From NCBI GenBank assembly GCA_018240785.1, contig JAFEFC010000038.1, forward strand, positions 1 through 64,000: a stretch of DNA of 64,000 nt, given 5' to 3'. Numbering within the stretch: the first letter of the stretch is position 1; the number at the start of each line of letters is the position of its first letter. This stretch comes from Pseudomonadota bacterium. GTDB lineage: Bacteria > Pseudomonadota > Gammaproteobacteria > Burkholderiales > Rhodocyclaceae. A program made the translations under genes and the position numbers. The notes beneath the pieces were generated by a model. The model was not told the origin of the DNA. It did not search any database and saw only the letters and a program-made list of their open reading frames with translations. Shown here in pieces: positions 28,629-34,107 of this stretch.

Positions 28629-29285
28629 GTGCGCAAGATCTCAATCTCGCAGATTGCGTTCTTCATGTTTCTGCTCTTGGTGATCATCACCCTCGGCGTC
28701 GGTACGACCTACGGATTGCTCGGTGCGCTACCCCTAGGCGACTTTCGGGGCGTCGTTTTGGTCACGGCGGGGGTGGGATTTGTGTACCTTTGGGCAATGG
28801 CGATCTACAGGGCTTTTCTCCGCGTCATGCCCCTGAGGGAAGGCGAATTGGCGAACGGGTCGCGGGAAGAGTTTGCAGCCCAGGTCAACATTCTCTTTTA
28901 CCTCTTCCTGTTCAATTCACTGATTCGTACACACTTTTTGCCTGTCCCTATCATGCGTCTAGTGTATCTGGCGCTTGGGGCGCGCCTTGGAGCGAACACG
29001 TATAGCGCGGGGGTGCTGCTCGACCCACCGCTGACTGAGTTCGGCGACAACTGCATCATCGGACACGATGCAGTTCTGTACAGTCACGCGATCGAGGGGG
29101 CGCGGTTTTCCCTTGCGAGAATACGAGTAGGCAGCCACGTCACCATCGGTGCTACAGCCGTTGTCATGTCGGGCGTGACGATAGACGACGGTGCCATCGT
29201 GTCAGCGGGGGCAGTGGTGCTGAAGGATACGCGAATCGGAGCAGGAGAGGTGTGGGGGGGGGTTCCGGCAAGGCGTCTGCGATGA
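28629..29285 (+). CDS. Membrane-anchored hexapeptide-repeat acyltransferase
   Basis: 218-residue protein with two N-terminal membrane helices (about 8-30 and 40-62), a further hydrophobic stretch near 90-115, and a C-terminal left-handed beta-helix domain with hexapeptide repeats (IRVGSHVTIGATAVVMSGV and following). The domain ends with the GEVWGGVPAR signature common to acetyltransferases. Membrane anchoring suggests O- or N-acylation of a lipid-linked product. The start is GTG 28629, preceded by GGGGAG. A tract of nine Gs at 29254-29262 near the 3' end could allow frameshifting. Confidence 0.78.
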   Translation: MRKISISQIAFFMFLLLVIITLGVGTTYGLLGALPLGDFRGVVLVTAGVGFVYLWAMAIYRAFLRVMPLREGELANGSREEFAAQVNILFYLFLFNSLIRTHFLPVPIMRLVYLALGARLGANTYSAGVLLDPPLTEFGDNCIIGHDAVLYSHAIEGARFSLARIRVGSHVTIGATAVVMSGVTIDDGAIVSAGAVVLKDTRIGAGEVWGGVPARRLR

Positions 29286-29383
29286 AGGGAGGTGTCGGTA
29301 AATTTTACATCAGACCGATGCTCGGCCCTCTAAGGCACCATTCATATTTTGCAAGGCATTGATTTAAAAAAAGAAAGTTTTTC

Positions 29384-29399
29384 AGGCCTGAATCCTGCT
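29384..29399 (+). promoter_or_regulatory. Candidate sigma-54 promoter of the PEP-CTERM gene
   Basis: GG at 29385-29386 and GC at 29397-29398 have the exact 10-base spacing of -24/-12 promoters (AGGCCTG, 4 bases, CTGCT). An AT-rich tract lies just upstream at 29363-29382. The predicted transcript would start near 29410, giving a leader of about 75 bases. The match is partial; regulation by PrsR is inferred from known PEP-CTERM control. Confidence 0.4.
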
Positions 29400-29486
29400 T
29401 TAATCTTTCTAGGGCTAGGTAGCATGGACGCCCTGAGGCCCAGCTAGGGCGCTCGGCACGAGAATGCAACGACAGATTGGAGATAA

Positions 29487-30485
29487 ATGATGAAAGTTAA
29501 GAAAACTGCCCTGGCTGCCGGTGTTGCTGCCGCGATTGCCTTGGGCCTCGCAGGTCATGCAAATGCCAGCGTGTATGCCAGCTCGGCTCTTGCTATCAAG
29601 GATTTCACGGTGCAAATTGCCACACCGACTGCGAATCCGATCAAGACCTATGAATTCACGATTACGAACACGGCCACTTTGAATGGGGTGAGCGCCCCCG
29701 TCCAGACGAATACTTGCTCTGGCGGCGCGCCGGGTACGGGGTGCACAGGAAGTCCCTCGCTAGATGTTGCCGCAGCGAACGCGCCCGGTGGCACGGTAAC
29801 GCGCAGCAATAACGACTTCAGCTTCTTTGGCCCGGGCACGAATACCTACTCCAATGCCGACTCGGTGATCTATACTTCGGAGCTTGGCGGGACAGGGCCG
29901 AGCTCCACGCAGCAAATCGCCGAATCCGAGATTCAAAGCACGGGCTCCGCGAGGGCGAACGCAGAGATCACTTCCAACACCGGGTTCAGCTTCACGTTTA
30001 CGGTTTCTGGGACTGGCAGCTTGGTTCTGTCCTTCAATGCCGATCCCAGCCTGTACGCCGAGATCAATCAACTGCTCTTCACGAATGGTAGCGCTCAGGC
30101 GAACATGAACGCGTCATTCACGCTGTCGAAGGATGACGGCACGAGCACTGTCAATTGGCGCCCGAACGGTACTCAAGGTATCAACGACTGCACGGTGGTT
30201 GGTTCGGTGGCGAGCGTGGCTTGCACCGAAGATAATGACAACGCCGATTTGAACCAGAACGTCGGAGTGACGTCCAACCCGGGCGTTGCGCAACTCAGTC
30301 GCGCAGCGGGATGGTCGCTGATGGGTATTTCCGTCAATGGTCTGACGGACGGAGATTGGACGCTCGTTTTTAACGCTGTTACGTCGACGACTGTCCGTAC
30401 GGTTCCCGAGCCCAGCGCCCTTGCTCTTCTGGGCATTGCGGTCGCCGGTATGGGTGCTGTGACTCGCCGCCGGAAGTTGGTCTGA
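29487..30485 (+). CDS. PEP-CTERM sorting-domain surface protein
   Basis: 332-residue exported protein. A signal peptide ends at about residue 28 (AGHANAS). The body is rich in Ser, Thr, Asn, Gly and Ala, which suits a glycosylated extracellular protein. The C-terminus has the full exosortase signal: VPEPSALALLGI at 306-317, a hydrophobic helix and the basic TRRRKLV tail. Exosortase should cut near the PEP motif. The start is ATG 29487 or 29490; GGAG lies 4 or 7 bases upstream. Its own terminator follows, so it is probably monocistronic. The biological role of the body is unknown. Confidence 0.92.
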   Translation: MMKVKKTALAAGVAAAIALGLAGHANASVYASSALAIKDFTVQIATPTANPIKTYEFTITNTATLNGVSAPVQTNTCSGGAPGTGCTGSPSLDVAAANAPGGTVTRSNNDFSFFGPGTNTYSNADSVIYTSELGGTGPSSTQQIAESEIQSTGSARANAEITSNTGFSFTFTVSGTGSLVLSFNADPSLYAEINQLLFTNGSAQANMNASFTLSKDDGTSTVNWRPNGTQGINDCTVVGSVASVACTEDNDNADLNQNVGVTSNPGVAQLSRAAGWSLMGISVNGLTDGDWTLVFNAVTSTTVRTVPEPSALALLGIAVAGMGAVTRRRKLV

Positions 30486-30508
30486 GCTAGACCGTTGAAG
30501 TAGATAAG

Positions 30509-30531
30509 GCGCAGCCAAAGCTGCGCTTTTT
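30509..30531 (+). terminator. Terminator of the PEP-CTERM gene
   Basis: A perfect 7-bp stem (GCGCAGC with GCTGCGC, loop CAAA) is followed by TTTTT, 24 bases after the stop codon. Confidence 0.88.
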
Positions 30532-30536
30532 CTTTG

Positions 30537-30603
30537 GTGCGCCCGGCAGGGCGCACCCACTTGGAGGTCGAAGTCCTCTACTCGCCCGGCAAGGGAAAGA
30601 GTT
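30537..30603 (+). other. Possible 5' relic of a group II intron
   Basis: The segment starts with GTGCGCCC, the conserved GUGYG-type 5' end of bacterial group II introns, and folds into a perfect hairpin with GGGCGCAC at 30549-30556. It begins five bases after the T-run of an intrinsic terminator, exactly where group IIC introns insert. No domain V or reverse transcriptase is present, since the segment is cut off by an IS66 end at 30604. Confidence 0.4.
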
Positions 30604-31130
30604 GTAAGCCCCCGGCGAACGAATCTGGCCGTTTCGCTCAGACGCAGGCGACCGGCTGCCACCGATGCGGCAGCAAATCCCCAATCTTGCTATAGGGCTG
30701 AGTCGGCAGCCGTTCGAGCACATCCTTGAGATACGCAAAGGGCTCGTGGCCGTTGAGCCGCGCGGACTGGATCAGGCTCATGATCGCAGCCGCGCGCTGG
30801 CCCGCCCGCAGGCTACCCGCGAGCAGCCAGTTCTTGCGCCCGAGCGCAATCGGCCTGATCTGGTTCTCGATCCAGTTGTTGCCGATGGGCATGCGGCCGT
30901 CGTCGACGTAGTGCGTGAGCGCGACCCCGCGCTTGAGGCTGTAATCGATGGCGCGAGCGATGCCCGAGCCGTTGGGAACCTGGGTGCGCCGCGCGAGCAG
31001 CCACGCATGCAGACGCTCAAGGATGGGGCGGGCCTTCACGTCCCGTAAGCCCTGCCGGGCATCGATATCGAGTTCAACCGATTCACGCTCAACGCCGTAG
31101 AGCTGTCGGTGCCGATTTAAAGCTGACCCC
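30604..31130 (-). mobile_element. IS66 fragment (right end and tnpC 3' part)
   Basis: The left boundary carries the IS66-type terminal repeat GTAAGCCCCCGGCGAAC at 30604, facing outward. The fragment holds the 3' part of tnpC on the minus strand and breaks off near 31125-31132, where unrelated inverted-repeat DNA begins. tnpA, tnpB and the other terminal repeat of this copy are missing. Confidence 0.75.
30638..31126 (-). pseudogene. tnpC: IS66 transposase TnpC, 3' fragment
   Basis: About 160 codons of the C-terminal catalytic part remain, from LYGVERE near 31100 through DDGRMPIGNNWIENQIRP, the last acidic region of the IS66 DDE domain, to the conserved tail ALLPHRW-type (here DLLPHRW). The N-terminal zinc and HTH parts and the first Asp residues are gone, so it cannot act as a transposase. 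A GTG at 31039 opens the longest start-to-stop frame but is not a true start. Confidence 0.82.
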
Positions 31131-31132
31131 CC

Positions 31133-31180
31133 GAGTTCGACAGTTACGCTCGCAAGTGCTGGTTTTTGCTAGAGAGCACT
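31133..31180 (+). repeat. Orphan IS end, inverted relative to 33722-33771
   Basis: This stretch begins CCCGAGTTCGACAGTTA and matches, at roughly 75-80% by eye over about 48 bases, the reverse complement of 33722-33771. It abuts the IS66 terminal repeat at 31181. It is probably a leftover end of an element related to the IS1634-like copy, or one half of a pair bracketing the mosaic. Confidence 0.6.
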
Positions 31181-31842
31181 GTAAGCATCCGGCGAACCCA
31201 CCTTCCTGCGGCCACTTAGCCCATCGAAGATCGTGTCCACTAATTTTCGATGGTGGACACGATGGATGTGGTTATCCCGCGCCGGAGTCGGCGCTCGCAC
31301 AGCGAAGCCTTCAAGCAGTCTGTAGTCTCAGCATGTTGTGAGCCCGGCGTCTCGGTGGCCGGCGTGGCCCTGGCCAACGGCCTGAACGGCAACCAGGCGC
31401 ATCGCTGGATGCGCGAGCGCGGCATCGAGCCGCCGAGCCGGCGCAAGCCGGTCGGCGTGGGACTCACTGCGTTGGCCGAGCAGGGCTTTATGCCGGTGCA
31501 GGTCGCCCCCGCAGTCGAGACACCGGTGATCCGCCTCGAAGCGCAGCGTGGCAACGCCCGTGTGAAGCTCGAGTGGCCGCTCCAGGCCGCCGATGCGTGC
31601 GGGGCGTGGCTGCGCGAGTGGCTCGCATGATCCGCATCGAGGCGCTGTGGTTGTCAGCCGCGCCCTTGGACATGCGCGCCGGCATGGACATCGACACGCT
31701 GCTCGCGCAGGTGGTGCGCGTGTTCGGCCAAGCACAGCCCCATCACGCCTACCTCTTCAGTAACCGGCGCGGCACGCGCTTGAAGGTACTGGTCCATGAC
31801 GGCTTCGGAGTGTGGCTCGCGTGCCGGCGTTTGAACCAGGGC
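31181..31842 (+). mobile_element. IS66 fragment (left end, tnpA, partial tnpB)
   Basis: It opens with the IS66 terminal repeat GTAAGCATCCGGCGAACC and contains tnpA and the first two thirds of tnpB, overlapping by 4 bases as usual for IS66. It is interrupted at about 31842 by the IS1634-like element. Its tnpC does not follow on the other side of that insertion. Confidence 0.78.
31250..31630 (+). CDS. tnpA: IS66 accessory protein TnpA
   Basis: 126-residue protein of the IS66 OrfA family with an N-terminal helix-turn-helix (RRSHSEAFKQSVVSACCEPGVSVAGVALANGL split over residues 13-44, then NQAHRWM). It binds the element's ends. An 11-bp inverted repeat (31230-31240 and 31253-31263) covers the start codon and may hide the ribosome site, a common way to limit transposase synthesis. 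ATG 31262 is an alternative start. The gene appears intact but sits in a broken element. Confidence 0.82.
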   Translation: MVDTMDVVIPRRSRRSHSEAFKQSVVSACCEPGVSVAGVALANGLNGNQAHRWMRERGIEPPSRRKPVGVGLTALAEQGFMPVQVAPAVETPVIRLEAQRGNARVKLEWPLQAADACGAWLREWLA

Positions 31843-31914
31843 CCCGGGGTTCGACACTTCGCCCCGATTTTCGCCCCTTTTCGGAAAGTGCCTCCAGCAC
31901 CAGCGCGGGTTTGA
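31627..31914 (+). pseudogene. tnpB: IS66 TnpB, truncated
   Basis: The first 72 codons match the IS66 OrfB family (start MIRIEALWLSAAPLDMRAGMD-like, then DGFGVWLACRRLNQG). Family members continue with GRFHW and about 40 more residues; here the frame runs into the end of the IS1634-like element after about 31842 and stops at 31914. It starts at an ATGA overlap with tnpA. Confidence 0.8.
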
Positions 31915-33771
31915 AGGCCATGATCGCGAAAGTGTTGTGGTGGCACGTTTGTAACAGCGTCCGCTAAACTTGGCGGCGCTTTGTCGGTCTCTAAAGTGGC
32001 GGCATGCACGTCAAGCTCACTACCTCCGGAGGTCGCCGCTACGTCCAACTCGTCGAGTCCTATCGCGACGAGGCCGGACGAGTGAAGAAACGCACCGTCG
32101 CCACGCTCGGCCGTGCCGAGCAGGTCGATGGGTCGCTCGATGCGGTCATCAATGGCCTGCTGAAAATCACCGGCCGCGAGCCGATGGGCGCCAAACCGCC
32201 GGCGCCGACGGTGACATTCGAGTCCGCGCGGGCGCTCGGCGACGTGTGGGCGCTGACCGAGTTGTGGAAGTCGCTGGGTTTCTCGGGGCTGCGCCGGGTG
32301 TTTCGCCGCACGCGCCGCACCACGGACGTGGAGGCGCTGATCCGTCTGATGGTCCTCAACCGTCTGTGCGACCCCGAATCCAAGCTTGGCGTGCTGCGCT
32401 GGGTGCAGACCGTGGCGCTGCCCGACTTCGCGCCGAAGGCGGTGACGCACCAGCAGTTGCGGCGCAGCCTTGATGCGCTGATGGATCACCAGGACGAGGT
32501 CGATGCGGTGGTCGCCGGGCTGCTGCGCCCGCTGATCGACCAGGATCTGTCGGTGGTGTTCTACGACCTCACCACGATCCGCAGCGAGGGGCTCAGCCAG
32601 CAGGCCGGCGATGTGCGCCAGTTCGGCATGGCCAAGGAGGGGCTGATTGCCCGCCAGTTCATGCTCGGCGTGGTGCAGACCGCCGAAGGGCTGCCGATCT
32701 ACCACGAGGTGTTCGACGGCAACACGGCTGAGACCCGAACCCTGCTGCCGACGCTGACCAAGGTGCTCGAGCGCTTCCCGTCGGTGCAGCGTCTGGTGCT
32801 GGTGGCCGACCGGGGGCTGCTCAGCCTGGACAATCTGGAGGCGCTGAAAGCCGTGCGCCTGGCCAGCGGCAAGCCGCTCGAATTCATCGTCGCCGTGCCG
32901 GGGCGGCGCTACAACGAGTTCATCGAGCTGCTTGAGCCCTTCCACGAACAACGGTGCGCCACCGCCACGCAGGAAGTGATCGCGGAGCACGCCTGGAACG
33001 ACCTGCGGTTGGTGGTCGCGCACGACCCAGTAACGGCCGCCACCCAGACCGAACAGCGCAACGAGCGCATCGACGCGCTGACCCGCCAGGCAGACCAATG
33101 GACGGGCAAGCTCACCGAGCAGGACGAAGGCGTGAAGCATCGGGGCCGCAAGCTCTCGGACAGCGGCGCCAAGGCGCGCTTCTACCACGCAGTCAGCGAG
33201 GCGCACCTGTCGCGCATCATCAAGGTGGAGCTGGCTGAGGAGCTGTTCAGCTAATACATCGACGACAAGGCCAAGCGTCTCGCCGAAATGATGGACGGCA
33301 AGCTGCTGTTGGTCACCAACGCCGAGGGCCTGTCCGCGCAGAACGTGATTCAGCGCTACAAGTCGCTCGCTGACATCGAGCGCGGCTTCAAGGTGCTCAA
33401 GTCCGAGATCGAGATCGGCCCCGTGTATCACCGCCTGCCCGAGCGGATCCGCGCGCATGCGTCGATCTGCTTCATGGCGCTGATCCTGCACCGGGTGATG
33501 CGCAGCCGACTGAAGGCCGCTGACGTGGGCTACACACCCGAGCGCGCGCTCGAACAGTTGCAGCGCATCCAGCACCACCGCGTGCGCCTGCCTGGCGGCG
33601 AGCCGGTGGCGGGGGTGTCGACGATCAGCACGGAGCAGAACGAGGTGCTTCATGCGCTGGGGATAGGAGCGCCAGCAGCGCCGGAGCAGCTGGCGCTGTT
33701 GTAGTGGCATTCTTGAAAGCTCGCTCTAGAAGAATCAAGCACTTGCGCGCTTAACTGTCGAACTCGGGAGC
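31843..33771 (+). mobile_element. IS1634-like insertion sequence
   Basis: An element of about 1.9 kb interrupts the IS66 tnpB. The left edge reads GGGGTTCGACACTTCGC and the right edge, read inward, GAGTTCGACAGTTAAGC, sharing GTTCGACA and little more, so the inverted ends are poor and the exact borders uncertain. No target duplication is visible because the two flanks come from different elements. It carries one transposase gene broken by a nonsense codon. Confidence 0.65.
32004..33704 (+). pseudogene. IS1634-family transposase with internal stop
   Basis: 566 codons of an IS4-superfamily IS1634-type transposase start at ATG 32004 (HVKLTTSGGRRYVQLVESYR). Motifs include YDLTTIRSEG and ADRGLLSLDN with catalytic Asp residues, and a C-terminal YKSLADIERGFKVLKSEIEI with the Y-(2)-R-like Glu region. 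A single TAA at 33252-33254 separates EELFS from YIDDKAKRL in the same frame, so the gene is inactivated by one substitution unless read through. The catalytic Glu region lies after the stop. Confidence 0.85.
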
Positions 33772-33995
33772 CATGCTTCGAACCGAAAGAAATCCAGGTG
33801 ACGCCAGCCGCGGCGCACCCGGTCGTGGATCAACCGATGCTCAGCGCCACGCGCCGGACACGTGGCACGGCGACCGCTGTGCTCGACCTCGAAGTCGATC
33901 CGCCGCTTGCCCGTGTTGAGCTCGACCTTGGTAACGTGCCAAGGCGGTTGCAGGCCAAGCGCGGCGGTGAAGAGGGCTTCGATCTGAGTGTTCAT
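33735..33995 (-). pseudogene. ISL3 transposase, N-terminal fragment
   Basis: About 74 codons match the N-terminus of ISL3 transposases (start MNTQIEALFTAALGL, then a zinc-finger-like region and WRHLDFFRFEAWL). The frame then runs into foreign DNA for 12 codons and stops. One of the usual zinc cysteines appears changed (CPARGAEHRL where CPxCG is expected). All catalytic parts are missing. Confidence 0.75.
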
Positions 33996-34088
33996 GCGGT
34001 GCGCGTTCGGCGTCAGTCTCGGGCGGCTGTACCACCGATGGTCATCTTTGTTGTTGAGTCAATTTCCACGCGAAACGGCATAGAGCCC
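33772..34088 (-). mobile_element. ISL3-family fragment
   Basis: This is the 5' end of an ISL3 element on the minus strand. The outer end at 34088 reads GGGCTCTATGCCGTTTCGCG, which looks like an ISL3 terminal repeat, and the inner side is cut at about 33772 by the IS1634-like edge. It lies 20 bases downstream of the prsT2 stop. Confidence 0.62.
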
Positions 34089-34107
34089 GTAGGATCGAGT
34101 CGCCTCA

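Noticed and set aside
29453-29467. CTCGGCACG followed by TGC as a sigma-54 promoter
   Set aside because: The GG to GC spacing is 9 rather than 10 bases and the transcript would start at the ribosome site.
31749-33710. 653-codon open frame on the minus strand
   Set aside because: It is antisense to the IS1634-like transposase, crosses the element border into tnpB, and has no family features.
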